Positions 16,228 to 25,462 are shown, counted from the first letter of the stretch. The stretch: 64,000 bases of DNA from Leadbettera azotonutricia ZAS-9 (GCF_000214355.1 NC_015577.1:3587389-3651388), one strand, 5' to 3'. The notes: generated by a model from the sequence alone, not told the origin. Numbers and translations: made by a program.

Positions 16228-16905
16228 ATGAATAATTATGATATCCTTGGCGTACAATATAATGCAAGTATTAATGAAATCAGAAAAGCTTATAAAAGAC
16301 TTGTATTGCAATATCATCCGGATTTAAATAAATCCACGGATGCATATTCTAAATTCCTCGAAATCCATGAGGCATATGAGTCGATAGTAAATAATGCTGT
16401 ATTTAATGGCTCGGAAACATTTGATGATGAGTCATTTTATGAATATAGTACTCCATTCGAAAATATTGATGAATGGTGTGATATTGATCTTTCTGATATA
16501 ACTGTTGAAGAAGCAAAAACAAAAACTTTGAGGCTTTTAAGATTGTTAAGAAAGTATTTTCCCATAAATACTGAGTCAGATTATCATAAAACAAGACAAT
16601 GGATAATTGATGGATGGGAATATATTTTTGATATATATATGCGCGTTGAAGGAAATGGTTGGTATTATGCTAGAAAAATAGGAAAACCTTATCATGATAA
16701 ATTATATAAATATTTTTACAAGAATTCACAAACTTTTCAGCTAGATTATGTTTTAAAGATAATTGGTCGACTAGAATATAATCTTATAAACTGGGATACT
16801 AAAAAGAAAGTAAAACCAAATAGTCATAGGTTAGAATTATACCAATATAGCGAAAAACATCAGAAGAAGTGGTTATTTGAATTGCCAATCTATTTTAAAT
16901 TATAA
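16228..16905 (+). CDS. J-domain (DnaJ-like) protein
   Basis: A 225-residue protein with an N-terminal J domain: [20 protein letters not shown], then [11 protein letters not shown] with HPD at residues 30-32. The rest ([20 protein letters not shown] to ELPIYFKL) has no Gly/Phe linker or zinc domain, so it is a class C J protein that would recruit DnaK to one specific client. The RBS AAGGAGG is strong. The gene is AT-rich. The second J protein 1.2 kb upstream (13699-15021) carries its J domain at the other end. Its client is unknown; no Hsp70 gene is in the window. Confidence 0.85.
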   Translation: MNNYDILGVQYNASINEIRKAYKRLVLQYHPDLNKSTDAYSKFLEIHEAYESIVNNAVFNGSETFDDESFYEYSTPFENIDEWCDIDLSDITVEEAKTKTLRLLRLLRKYFPINTESDYHKTRQWIIDGWEYIFDIYMRVEGNGWYYARKIGKPYHDKLYKYFYKNSQTFQLDYVLKIIGRLEYNLINWDTKKKVKPNSHRLELYQYSEKHQKKWLFELPIYFKL

Positions 16906-17276
16906 GGATAGGTCCAAACCATATCGACGAAAATTTGATGAAAGTTTCATTTTTGATTGAATAGTCATATGGTTTATGATATTATATAAAACACATGAGT
17001 AAGTGTTATTAAAAGTTATGGCTCGATGCCTGAGTATAATTGTCTCTTTTCTGATATGCTTGACTGTATACTTTTACATGGATGAGAAAAGGGGAAACAA
17101 GAAGAAATACAGCGTAGAAGGTATTTTGAATTACACACTAATGAGATAGAACAGGGAGCTATATTTGACATAGAATCAATGAAAAGAGCTGAGATCGGAA
17201 GGATACATTTGTAACCCAAAAGTACCCCCGGCGAACCGGGAAGGAATCTATTGAGGCCAGAATTTTGCCAGGCTCA
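16906..17276. other. intergenic stretch with a long hairpin and a possible gene remnant
   Basis: No intact gene. AAACCATATCGAC (16916-16928) can pair with GTCATATGGTTT (16964-16975) apart from one bulge, with a smaller nested hairpin (GATGAAA, then TTTCAT) in the loop. It lies directly after the J-domain gene and could act in termination. Further on a short plus frame reads RRYFELHTNEIEQGAIFDIE and ends IGRIHL with TAA near 17215. That looks like the tail of a lost small gene, but I cannot name it. Confidence 0.35.
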
Positions 17277-17284
17277 CTAAATTC
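17277..17284. repeat. IS256-family target-site duplication, left copy
   Basis: CTAAATTC is present directly left of the element and again at 18626-18633 directly right of it, an 8-bp duplication as expected for IS256-family insertion. Both copies are identical, so the insertion is recent or unrearranged. Confidence 0.85.
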
Positions 17285-18625
17285 GGACGTGTCCGAATTT
17301 TTGTGTAAATGGCAATGAATTATTTAGAACGGAACCCGTTCATTGCCAAAAATAATAGCGAATTGGTTGAGCGCCATCCCCCAATCCCGTACCGGCATTG
17401 TCCATTTCTCTGACGCATTCCTAATTGCCAAATACAATATCTTAAATATAGCATCATCGTTCGGAAATGTCGAGCGGTTTTTTGTGACTTTTCGCAGCTG
17501 GTAATTTAATGACTCAATTGCATTTGTCGTGTAAATTGCCTTGCGGATTTCAGGCGGGTATTTAAAGAACTCGCTTAAGTCATCCCAGTGGGTATCCCAG
17601 GACTGGTATATCATCGGGTACTTGGCATCCCATATCTTGCCGAATTCTTCCAGTGCGTCACGGCCGGCTTCCTCGGTGGCTGCCGAATATATGGCCTTAA
17701 GATCGGCACAGATTTTTTTCAGGTCTTTCCAGGAAACAAACTTGGTGGAATTACGCACCATGTGGACAATGCACAATTGGATACGGGTCTTGGGAAATAC
17801 TGCCCGAACCGCTTCGGGGAAACCGGTAAGGCCGTCCATGCAAGCGATGAGTATGTCTTCCACTCCCCGGTTCTTTATTTCGTTCAGGACGCCCATCCAG
17901 AACTTAGCCCCTTCGTTCTCCGCTATCCAAAGGCCCAATACCTCCTTCTGACCCTCGAAATTCACTCCCAGAGCCACATAGACGCTCTTGGTACAGCTTT
18001 TCCCGTCCTGTTTGGTCTTGACCCTCAGGGCGTCCAAATACACGATGGCATAAGATTTTTCCAGCTGCCGATTCTGCCACTCCTTCACTTCTTCCATCAC
18101 CGCTGCAGTGACACGGCTTATCAATTCAGGGGAGACTTCCACGTTATATATTTTTTCCAGGTGTGATTTAATATCCCGGTCGGTCATCCCAAAGGAATAC
18201 ATCGAAATAACCTGGTCGTTAAATATAGGGAGCCGTCTTTGGTGTTTCGCCAGTATCTTGGGTTCGAACGTTCCATTGCGGTCCCGTGGTACCTGTATCA
18301 CTGCACTCTGATTCTCTGTCAGGACTGTCTTTTCACTGTACCCGTTTCGGCTGTCCCCCGAATTGTCCCCGGCGTTGGAATTCTTTTCATACCCCAAATG
18401 CTCGTCCATTTCAGCATTCATGACACGGCTTAGCAGCTTCCCTGTCAGATGCTTTAATAATCCTTCCTGTCCAAGGATTTCTTCCTGGGTCATTCCTTTA
18501 AGGTCTATCTGATCGAGTATTTGGTCGATCAGATCCTTCTCTTTCAGTTTTCGTGTACTGGCCATTTTGTCTCCTTGGTATTTCTACCATATTTTGGCCA
18601 TTTACACAAACTTCAGGACAGGCCC
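17285..18625. mobile_element. complete IS256-family insertion sequence
   Basis: A 1341-bp element. The left end reads GGACGTGTCCGAATTTTTG and continues TGTAAATGGC. The reverse complement of the right end reads GGGCCTGTCCTGAAGTTTG and continues TGTAAATGGC, giving ~29-bp imperfect inverted repeats. One transposase gene fills it. Identical 8-bp target copies flank it. Joining the flanks restores a continuous sequence that ends 14 bases after the stop of the membrane/coiled-coil gene at 18640. Confidence 0.92.
17324..18565 (-). CDS. IS256-family (Mutator-type) DDE transposase
   Basis: A 413-residue transposase, full length for the family (~390-415). The N-terminal region has SRVMNAEMDEHLGYEKN and RNGYSEKTV. 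The catalytic core has YLDALRVKTK (first Asp), ILIACMDGLTGFPEAV (second Asp) and AIYTTNAIESLNYQLRK (final Glu in the conserved TNAIESLN). The RVSRVTAAVMEEVKEWQNR type helical segment precedes the first Asp. The frame is intact, so the element could be active. The ATG is preceded by AAGGAGAC. Confidence 0.95.
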   Translation of the reverse strand: MASTRKLKEKDLIDQILDQIDLKGMTQEEILGQEGLLKHLTGKLLSRVMNAEMDEHLGYEKNSNAGDNSGDSRNGYSEKTVLTENQSAVIQVPRDRNGTFEPKILAKHQRRLPIFNDQVISMYSFGMTDRDIKSHLEKIYNVEVSPELISRVTAAVMEEVKEWQNRQLEKSYAIVYLDALRVKTKQDGKSCTKSVYVALGVNFEGQKEVLGLWIAENEGAKFWMGVLNEIKNRGVEDILIACMDGLTGFPEAVRAVFPKTRIQLCIVHMVRNSTKFVSWKDLKKICADLKAIYSAATEEAGRDALEEFGKIWDAKYPMIYQSWDTHWDDLSEFFKYPPEIRKAIYTTNAIESLNYQLRKVTKNRSTFPNDDAIFKILYLAIRNASEKWTMPVRDWGMALNQFAIIFGNERVPF

Positions 18626-18633
18626 CTAAATTC
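18626..18633. repeat. IS256-family target-site duplication, right copy
   Basis: CTAAATTC, identical to 17277-17284. Confidence 0.85.
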
Positions 18634-18639
18634 CGCTCT

Positions 18640-19857
18640 TCATTCCAGCTTAGTTTCTTGCCCAATCAATAAATCATCAGTATAATATGAATGTTCACCA
18701 TTTTCGTCCTTCCAATATATTAAATTCATTTTACTGCTTTTAAGATTTTTTTTCATATCATCACTTAATTCTTGGGCTTTTTTGATATCATCATTTAGCA
18801 TTGTTTTAAAATTTTCACTCTCCCTGCCAAATTCAGCAGATTTTTTTTCCAAGTCTTCTCTTTCTTCTCTTCTTCCCAATATTGAAAAATTCTTTTGCCA
18901 CCAACTCATTTGATTAATTGTATCAGACATTTTTGTAGAAATATCCTTTATTTCTTCAGAGTTGTCTTTTATTTCTCCCCATAGTTTATTATAAAAAGCG
19001 ATTTTTTCACTAAACCTAATCGCTGATTCACTCATATAACTCGGATCTTCTTGAATAGTTACTTTTAACCTCAACAAATCTATTCTCATATCCAGCATTG
19101 AAGACATAATTGCAAAATAGGCATCCATTTTTTTAAATTTTAAATCATCAGATGTTGTTGTTTCATTTATTTTTTGACTTGAATACAAATATTTATATCG
19201 TTCAAAAATAGGATTAATACTATTTTCTAATAAGTAAAGTCTTATAAGCATTTCATTTGTAAATTGATTACTGTTAGAAAATTGATCTTCTATATCTTTA
19301 AGACGATTAAAAGCACTTATTATTGTACCAATTTCTGTTGCTTCATTTCGTTGTATGCTTCTGTCGATGACTGCTTTTATATCATCTAATTTTTTATTTA
19401 TCGTCGCAAATTCACTCATGATAGCTATAGTTGAAATAGCTTGAAAAGCAATTAAAGGAGCAATAACTGGTATGACAGCTCCTGTGGCGGCAATAAATGG
19501 CGCTTGCGCAACAATTCTACCCGCCTCCATTACAGCGCTGCCTACCCCGTTTCCTATAGTCATTAATGTTGCCGGATTCGCAGTTGCCATAAATAGCTGT
19601 GTGGATGCAACAGTAGAAGCACCCAAAGAACCTGCTCCGATGCCAATCATAGATAGGATATTTTTTGAAGATATTTTACCCCCATTTTCTATATAGCTGC
19701 CTTTAGTAAAAAGATTTCCATTGAGTTTTTCAATAATCTGATCTCTTATGTTACCTTCAAAGGTAAGTAAGGCTACTTCTGAATTGTCATTTTGATTATT
19801 GAATTTTTGTGCTACTATTTGGCTTTTCTGTTTTTTCCTAAAAAATGGTAATTTCAT
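18640..19857 (-). CDS. unknown membrane-inserting/coiled-coil protein
   Basis: A 405-residue protein, not recognised. After a basic start (MKLPFFRKKQKSQ) comes a Gly/Ala-rich hydrophobic stretch at ~residues 66-150 (MIGIGAGSLGASTVAS, then AATGAVIPVIAPLIAFQAIS) that could cross or insert into a membrane as a helical hairpin. From there to ~380 it is helical and charged, with coiled-coil character (KKLDDIKAVIDRSIQRNE, EEREDLEKKSAEFGRES). A hydrophobic hairpin next to long helices recalls alpha-helical pore-forming proteins, which is speculation. It has its own RBS (GGAGG) and follows the WYL regulator gene on the same strand. AT-rich. The IS256-family element sits just past its stop. Confidence 0.65.
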   Translation of the reverse strand: MKLPFFRKKQKSQIVAQKFNNQNDNSEVALLTFEGNIRDQIIEKLNGNLFTKGSYIENGGKISSKNILSMIGIGAGSLGASTVASTQLFMATANPATLMTIGNGVGSAVMEAGRIVAQAPFIAATGAVIPVIAPLIAFQAISTIAIMSEFATINKKLDDIKAVIDRSIQRNEATEIGTIISAFNRLKDIEDQFSNSNQFTNEMLIRLYLLENSINPIFERYKYLYSSQKINETTTSDDLKFKKMDAYFAIMSSMLDMRIDLLRLKVTIQEDPSYMSESAIRFSEKIAFYNKLWGEIKDNSEEIKDISTKMSDTINQMSWWQKNFSILGRREEREDLEKKSAEFGRESENFKTMLNDDIKKAQELSDDMKKNLKSSKMNLIYWKDENGEHSYYTDDLLIGQETKLE

Positions 19858-19920
19858 AATTTCCTCCTGATAATATGTTACTATAATTTTGAATCATGTA
19901 TGCAGCATCCTATTTTATAG

Positions 19921-20907
19921 TTATTTATACTTCTTCCCTATCATCTCCACCTCCTCCCTCACCATCTTAACAAGTTCCGGCGGGTTCAAGACCTTCACCG
20001 TACGCCCCTGGCTTAAAACCCAGCGAAGCACATCAGGGAGCTGAGTTGTGGTAAATTTAACCAGAACCGAGCCATCCTCATTCTCCGTTATTTCCTGGGT
20101 TTCATGCCATTGACGCTCTAAAGCAAACGTTCTTACTTCATTATCAAACAAGAACTCTACAGTATATGGAGTACGCCGGGATGCCCAAATTCCCATCTGT
20201 TTATCAAAAAAATCATTAGGGTTAAAATCAGAAGGGATATCGAATACCTTATTAGTTATTACTACCTTCTTGATACGAGAAAATGAAAACACCCTCATTT
20301 CTTTTTTTTCATGACTAAAACCCAGAATATACCAGTTTCCACGATGGCAAATCGCATGATAGGGATCCATCATTCTATTCCTGTCAATATCGCCATTTAA
20401 CCGCAAAAAATCAAAACTTAATGCTTTTTTTGTTTGTAACGCTGTTATAATAGTATTAAAGGTAGTAACATCTATTTTACTTGGCTGGTCGGTAACAAAA
20501 CTGATATGAGAATTTAAAAAACCCGTATCTACTGAAACATTATTAGGTAATGAGCGTATAATTTTTTCAAAAATAATTTTGAGATTCTTTTCAAGCGGCG
20601 TATTACGATATTGATCAAGCATAGGCTCAAAAATGGCAAGAGAAAACAATTCACCTTCTGTAAGCATAACACTTTTTATAAAGAAATTATCATCAGTATA
20701 GTAATAACCCCGATGGGTGGTACTATATTCAATCGGCGCATCATACATGACCCTTAAGAATTCAATATCCCTCTGTATTGTCCGAGGATTCACTTCAACT
20801 TTTTTTGCCAGTTGAGCGACAGTTGAATATTTACCGGATCTGATTTCCGCATCAATCTCAAAAACGCGCCACGAGCGGACTTTTTCTTCAAATTTTTTAG
20901 CTTTCAT
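19921..20907 (-). CDS. WYL-domain transcriptional regulator
   Basis: A 328-residue regulator. The N-terminal winged helix reads STVAQLAKKVEVNPRTIQRD. The WYL domain follows (DPYHAICHRGNWYILGFSHE with the W-Y-I/L core, then MRVFSFSRIKKV), and the WCX extension ends it (TPYTVEFLFDNEVRTFA to MVREEVEMIGKKYK). WYL domains bind nucleic-acid or nucleotide ligands, and the family often controls phage-defence operons. Here it lies in a minus-strand group with a GmrSD-type nuclease upstream and a membrane/coiled-coil protein downstream. GAGGCGGTGG inside the preceding small ORF is its RBS, so the two are coupled. Confidence 0.9.
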   Translation of the reverse strand: MKAKKFEEKVRSWRVFEIDAEIRSGKYSTVAQLAKKVEVNPRTIQRDIEFLRVMYDAPIEYSTTHRGYYYTDDNFFIKSVMLTEGELFSLAIFEPMLDQYRNTPLEKNLKIIFEKIIRSLPNNVSVDTGFLNSHISFVTDQPSKIDVTTFNTIITALQTKKALSFDFLRLNGDIDRNRMMDPYHAICHRGNWYILGFSHEKKEMRVFSFSRIKKVVITNKVFDIPSDFNPNDFFDKQMGIWASRRTPYTVEFLFDNEVRTFALERQWHETQEITENEDGSVLVKFTTTQLPDVLRWVLSQGRTVKVLNPPELVKMVREEVEMIGKKYK

Positions 20908-20913
20908 TTAGAC

Positions 20914-21057
20914 CTATACCACCGCCTCGTACTTCCCAGCCTTAATCTGGTCAAAAATCTGCTCTACCTGGGCTTTAAGCTCCGCATACCCCGGAGTATC
21001 AGGCGCATAATAGAAGCCAAACATTGTCATTCCAAGATAAATTTTAGACTTTTCCAT
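20914..21057 (-). CDS. small unknown protein (47 residues) coupled to the WYL gene
   Basis: An ATG at 21057 gives MEKSKIYLGMTMFGFYYAPD, then TPGYAELKAQVEQIFDQIK and AGKYEAVV, stopping at 20914, six bases before the WYL start. Its 3' end carries the purine-rich RBS used by the WYL gene. No RBS of its own is clear. It may be a genuine small protein or the surviving tail of a longer one. Function unknown. Confidence 0.4.
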   Translation of the reverse strand: MEKSKIYLGMTMFGFYYAPDTPGYAELKAQVEQIFDQIKAGKYEAVV

Positions 21058-21133
21058 TAACAAAAATATACCACAAAATCCCATTCCTAAAAGCCATTTA
21101 CAATTAGTAGACGAAGTGCCCTCCCATATTTTA

Positions 21134-22873
21134 TTATTTTATTAAATTATTTTCATTAAGGAAGGATATAAAATTATCTATTATTTGGCGATTTCTATTT
21201 TCAATGTTTTCTTCAGTGAAATCTATGTTACCTTCTGATAATTTTACTAATTCCTTAATTTGAGTCCCCTTCTTCAGTTGTCCCTTACTGTTGGTAAAAC
21301 CTTGATAATATTTTATCTTGTCCGAAAATCTGTAATCGGATGCACGAATGTTAATTCTTTTTTCAAGTAAAGCCTTATTTCCAAGAGATTCAAGATTCTT
21401 TTCGTTCTTTAGAGTTTTATGATTTTCCTGACGTTTTCTTGCAAAAATATGTTCTATCTCAAAGATAGTCTCTGCTGACGGTAATGATTGCTCATTATTG
21501 GTGAATGCCCACCACGTCAACATTGATTTCGTGATTGGTCTGCCATTACTAAATACATAATGTTCAAAAGCATTTTTTGTATTATTAAAATCAAACTTAT
21601 AACCGGCAAATTCTACCGATTTGCCATTTACAATATTTAACATTTCTGCAAATACCGGTGTTCGCAAAGCATTCACTCCGGGATTAACTATTGCATAAGT
21701 CCATATAAAAGCAATAATTTTAGTTAGGAAATTTTCAAACTTATTATCATCAAGTTTTTCATTTGAATCTTTATTATGCATAAAATAAACCGACACAAAA
21801 TAATTCCACATCCCATTGGGAGCATAGTTTAATGTAAATAATTTTCGTAAAATTTTATCAGAAAACCTTTCACTATTTTGATTTGACACATCTTGCCAAA
21901 AATTAGCAAGAATCTTAAGATTATTAAATGTGTCGGCTCGTTTAAGTAAACTATATTTATCGCGTTCATAAAATTTACGAAGTGCTTCTGTCGTACTGGA
22001 TTTGATATCTCTTTTTGCACGTTCATAATACATATACCTTGTAAACAATTCGTCCATTGGGGTTCCGGTTGTTGGATAAAATATTTCCCCACATATTTCC
22101 TCAAGTTCCTTCCATTGAACAATAAAACTATCTTTTTCCCCTTTCTCACCATAGAATTTATAAAATTGTGCCTTGAATATGTCAGCATCTGAAAGAGGCA
22201 ATCCGCGATCATTAAGAGTTGAAAAAATTCTCAGTGCAGTATCCTGGGATTCTGCATCAATTGGCAGTAGAATACAATTGCCCAATATCCTTGCCGGAAG
22301 ATATGCAAAATATGCAGGATACTCTGATAAAAATTGATCGATTTTTTCCTGAAAAAAACGAAAATTCTTTGCATAATTACTTTTTTGTTCTTTCTTTACT
22401 TCACCATTTTTCAAAATTTCAAGAAACTCTTCTTTATCATTATCGGTTGCCACTTCTGAATTTATTTTCAATTTATTTACATCTGCTATTCCAAAGGCAT
22501 TCGTTTTCCAAATACATTGCGAAATCATCTCTCGTGTTTTTTTAGAATTTTCGTCTTGCATTTTACCAAATTTAACATAAAAAGCCCGCAACAATAGCAT
22601 TAAAGTAGTCAGACGCTGTTGTCCATCGATTATCTCCATTTTGTCATTTTCGTTTTTATAAGTTACAATAGAACCTAGAAAATATTCCTCATTATCATTA
22701 AAATTTTCATAATTATTATCAGGAATAGCAAAAGAAAAAATGTCATCCCAAAGTGTTTGACACTGCTCTTCCTCCCATGCATAAGGTCTTTGATAGTCGG
22801 GAATAAGAAAGTCAGACTTCTTATCTGAGAATAATAACATAATGGTCTTTTGATCTACGTTTAGTTTAGACAT
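21134..22873 (-). CDS. GmrSD-type nuclease (DUF262 + DUF1524)
   Basis: A 579-residue single-chain protein of the GmrS-GmrD type, modification-dependent (type IV) restriction enzymes that cut DNA with glucosylated or otherwise modified bases. The N-terminal DUF262 part has FLIPDYQRPYAWEEEQ and the ParB-like nucleotide motif IIDGQQRLTTLMLLLRAF. The DUF262 core goes on with ILPIDAESQDTALRIFSTLNDRG without its first bases in question. The C-terminal DUF1524 domain has EIEHIFARKRQE, the His-Me nuclease motif, then LESLGNKALLEKRINI. No break is seen. There is no RBS; the promoter -10 ends seven bases before the ATG. It is the first gene of the minus-strand group with the WYL regulator. Confidence 0.88.
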   Translation of the reverse strand: MSKLNVDQKTIMLLFSDKKSDFLIPDYQRPYAWEEEQCQTLWDDIFSFAIPDNNYENFNDNEEYFLGSIVTYKNENDKMEIIDGQQRLTTLMLLLRAFYVKFGKMQDENSKKTREMISQCIWKTNAFGIADVNKLKINSEVATDNDKEEFLEILKNGEVKKEQKSNYAKNFRFFQEKIDQFLSEYPAYFAYLPARILGNCILLPIDAESQDTALRIFSTLNDRGLPLSDADIFKAQFYKFYGEKGEKDSFIVQWKELEEICGEIFYPTTGTPMDELFTRYMYYERAKRDIKSSTTEALRKFYERDKYSLLKRADTFNNLKILANFWQDVSNQNSERFSDKILRKLFTLNYAPNGMWNYFVSVYFMHNKDSNEKLDDNKFENFLTKIIAFIWTYAIVNPGVNALRTPVFAEMLNIVNGKSVEFAGYKFDFNNTKNAFEHYVFSNGRPITKSMLTWWAFTNNEQSLPSAETIFEIEHIFARKRQENHKTLKNEKNLESLGNKALLEKRINIRASDYRFSDKIKYYQGFTNSKGQLKKGTQIKELVKLSEGNIDFTEENIENRNRQIIDNFISFLNENNLIK

Positions 22874-22880
22874 AATCGAC

Positions 22881-22909
22881 TTTATACCATTCTTTTAGAA
22901 TTTTATCAA
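22881..22909 (-). promoter_or_regulatory. leaderless promoter of the GmrSD-type gene
   Basis: On the minus strand TTGATA (22909-22904), a 17-bp spacer and TATAAA (22886-22881), with TGG before the -10 making it extended. Seven bases separate it from the ATG at 22873, placing the transcript start at about the start codon. No Shine-Dalgarno exists in GTCGATT. Confidence 0.7.
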
Positions 22910-23015
22910 GTGTTTATTTTTTAAATAAAAGCTATGTCTATATGGAACGCGTCAAAGTGCGCTTTGAATCACGATCACATTGAACCCCCACTTCTACAAA
23001 ACCCCAGTTTGCGTG

Positions 23016-23021
23016 TATACT
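23016..23021 (+). promoter_or_regulatory. -10 element of tex, leaderless type
   Basis: TATACT preceded by GTG. Eight bases (GATTAGAT) separate it from the ATG at 23030 and contain no RBS. The rest of 22874-23015 holds only a small TCAAAG/CTTTGA hairpin near 22950-22965. Confidence 0.5.
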
Positions 23022-23029
23022 GATTAGAT

Positions 23030-25462
23030 ATGGAATTTACTCAAGAATTTATCACCAACCTCAAAGTCAACGAAGTGGAGCTCATGCGGCGCATTGCCGG
23101 GGAGCTCAATATCAACATAAGCCAGGTTTCGACGGTAGTCGGCCTTTTGGGCGAGGGGAGCACGGTTCCCTTTATTGCCCGGTACCGCAAGGAAAAAACC
23201 GGCAGTCTGGACGAGGTGCAAGTGCGGGATATCGAACACCATTTCTCAAGCGGCACAAATCTTGAAACCCGGCGCATCGAAATCATCCGGGGTATCTTTG
23301 AACAGGGTAAGCTTACCGAGCCCCTCTATGAAAATATTTCGAAGGCCGCAACCCTTGCGGAGCTGGAAGATATTTATGCGCCCTATAAGCGCAAAAAGAA
23401 AACCCGCGGTATGGCCGCCGAAGAGAAGGGCCTTGGCCCCCTTGCCGAAGCAATGAAAGAACTTGACGCAGGCGCGCTCATGGCGAAGGCTGCGGAATTC
23501 ATACGCGAAGATGCGGAGCATCCCGAACTGTCGGTGGCCAGCGCTGAGGATGCGCTTCAGGGAGCCATGGACATTATTGCGGAACAGGTTTCGCAGGACC
23601 CTGAAAACCGCGCCGGCGTCAAATCGTTCTACCTTAAAGACGGGAAGATCATCATCAAGGGATCGGGCAAGACGGGCCTGGGGGATGAAGACGCCAAAAA
23701 GACTTCCACCTATCAGATGTACTTTGACTACACCGAGGCGCTTTCGCAGATTAAGCCCCACCGGGTACTGGCGGTGAACCGGGGCGAACGCGAAGGCGTG
23801 TTGGAAATCACGATTGATGTTGATGAAAACACTGCGGTGGAATTGCTGCAGGGCAAGTATACGCTTCACAATGATTATCACAAGACCGCAGTAGAGGACG
23901 GCCTCAAGCGGCTTCTGTCTCCTGCGGTTATACGGGAGATACGGGGCGACCAGGGCGATACTGCGGACGATCACGGCATATCGGTGTTCAGCCAGAATTT
24001 GAAAAACCTCCTCATGACTCAGCCCATTAAGGGCACGCGGGTACTGGGCGTTGATCCTGGCATACGCACCGGAACCAAGTGCGCGTTTTTGGACGACACG
24101 GGAAAATACCTGGCGAATTTCGTCATCTATAACCACAAAATTGAAGAGGCCAAAAAGCTCATCCTCGAAGGGGTTAAAAAATACGATATCCAGCTTATCG
24201 CGGTGGGAAACGGCACGGGCAGCAAAGATGTGCAGGAAGTTGTCTCCCAGGTGATTACTGAGAATAACCTTGAAGTGCTGTATACCGTTGTGGACGAGGA
24301 CGGCGCTTCGGTGTATTCGGCCAGCGATATTGCGCGGGAAGAATTCCCCGAGCTCGACCTTACCATACGGGGCGCCATTTCCATTGGCCGCCGCCTGCAA
24401 GATCCATTGGCGGAACTGGTTAAGATCGATCCCAAATCAATCGGCGTGGGGCTTTATCAGCACGACGTGAACCAGAAAAAACTTTCGGAAACTCTGGATG
24501 AGGTGGTTTCGTCGGTGGTGAATAATGTGGGGGTCAACCTCAACACCGCCAGCGCTTCACTTCTCAAATATGTGTCGGGCATCAACAGTTCCCTTGCGCG
24601 GAAGATCGTGAAGTACCGCGACGAGAAAGGAAAGATCGCAAGCCGTGACGAACTGGTGACGGTGCCGGGCATGGGGCCGAAAAGTTTTGAACAGTGCGCA
24701 GGGTTTTTAAAGATCCCCGAGAGCGCAAACCCCCTGGACAATACCTGGGTGCATCCTGAAAATTACGAAGCCGCCCGGGTGATACGCGAAACCATTACCG
24801 CTACGGGGAACCTCTCCAAAGAGATTTTGGCTGAACTGAAAGAGAAGCACAATCTGGGGGACACCACCCTCAACGACATTGTAGAAGAACTCAAAAAACC
24901 CAACCGCGACCCCCGCGACGGTTACCCCAAGCCCATCATGCAGAAAGGGGTGCTCACCTTTGAGGATCTCCACGAAGGCATGATGGTCACGGGGAAGATC
25001 AAAAACGTGGTGGACTTCGGCGCTTTTGTGGATCTGGGAATCAAAGAAACCGCCCTGGTGCATATCTCGGAATTGTCGGATCATTTTATCAAAGATCCTA
25101 TGGATCTTGTGAAGGTGGGAGATGTGCTGGAGTTCCGCATCATTTCCCTGGACAACGACAGACGCCGCATCGGCTTGAGCAGGAAGACCGAACGGAGTAC
25201 TGCGCCCACCCCGGATAGCGGCGCCAAGAAGAATGTTGTCGCGGTTAAGGCGGGTGGCGCTTCCCAACAGGCAAAGCCCCAGGGGCCGAGGCCCCAGCAG
25301 ACACAAGGCAGCAAACCCGGCGCGGCCTCGCCTCAAGCGCCAAGGCCGAACAAGGGTTCTGACAGGAACCAGGGGGTCCAGCTCAGGCCCGATGATGACG
25401 GCACCATGTACAATCCCTTTGCCGAGGCTTTCAGGAAGATGCAGGAAAAAGGAAAAAAATAG
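23030..25462 (+). CDS. tex: Tex-family RNA-binding transcription accessory protein
   Basis: An 810-residue Tex/Spt6-core-like protein that binds nucleic acid and affects transcription and stress tolerance. Domains in order: N-terminal helical region with STVPFIARYRKEKTGSLDE, YqgF/RNase H-like domain with VLGVDPGIRTGTKCAFLDD, tandem helix-hairpin-helix with YVSGINSSLARKIVKYRDE and VPGMGPKSFEQCAGFLKI, and an S1 RNA-binding domain with GMMVTGKIKNVVDFGAFVDL and LVHISELSDHF. A Pro/Gln/Lys-rich disordered tail of ~75 residues follows. No RBS is seen. The stop TAG lies in a 39-bp repeat that once led directly into mutT. Confidence 0.95.
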   Translation: MEFTQEFITNLKVNEVELMRRIAGELNINISQVSTVVGLLGEGSTVPFIARYRKEKTGSLDEVQVRDIEHHFSSGTNLETRRIEIIRGIFEQGKLTEPLYENISKAATLAELEDIYAPYKRKKKTRGMAAEEKGLGPLAEAMKELDAGALMAKAAEFIREDAEHPELSVASAEDALQGAMDIIAEQVSQDPENRAGVKSFYLKDGKIIIKGSGKTGLGDEDAKKTSTYQMYFDYTEALSQIKPHRVLAVNRGEREGVLEITIDVDENTAVELLQGKYTLHNDYHKTAVEDGLKRLLSPAVIREIRGDQGDTADDHGISVFSQNLKNLLMTQPIKGTRVLGVDPGIRTGTKCAFLDDTGKYLANFVIYNHKIEEAKKLILEGVKKYDIQLIAVGNGTGSKDVQEVVSQVITENNLEVLYTVVDEDGASVYSASDIAREEFPELDLTIRGAISIGRRLQDPLAELVKIDPKSIGVGLYQHDVNQKKLSETLDEVVSSVVNNVGVNLNTASASLLKYVSGINSSLARKIVKYRDEKGKIASRDELVTVPGMGPKSFEQCAGFLKIPESANPLDNTWVHPENYEAARVIRETITATGNLSKEILAELKEKHNLGDTTLNDIVEELKKPNRDPRDGYPKPIMQKGVLTFEDLHEGMMVTGKIKNVVDFGAFVDLGIKETALVHISELSDHFIKDPMDLVKVGDVLEFRIISLDNDRRRIGLSRKTERSTAPTPDSGAKKNVVAVKAGGASQQAKPQGPRPQQTQGSKPGAASPQAPRPNKGSDRNQGVQLRPDDDGTMYNPFAEAFRKMQEKGKK

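Noticed and set aside
23246-24400. Long open frame of 384 codons antisense to tex
   Set aside because: It lies wholly over a strong, conserved gene, follows that gene's codon periodicity and shows no recognisable domain. Similar antisense frames over 35838-37085 and 37948-39201 were set aside for the same reason.
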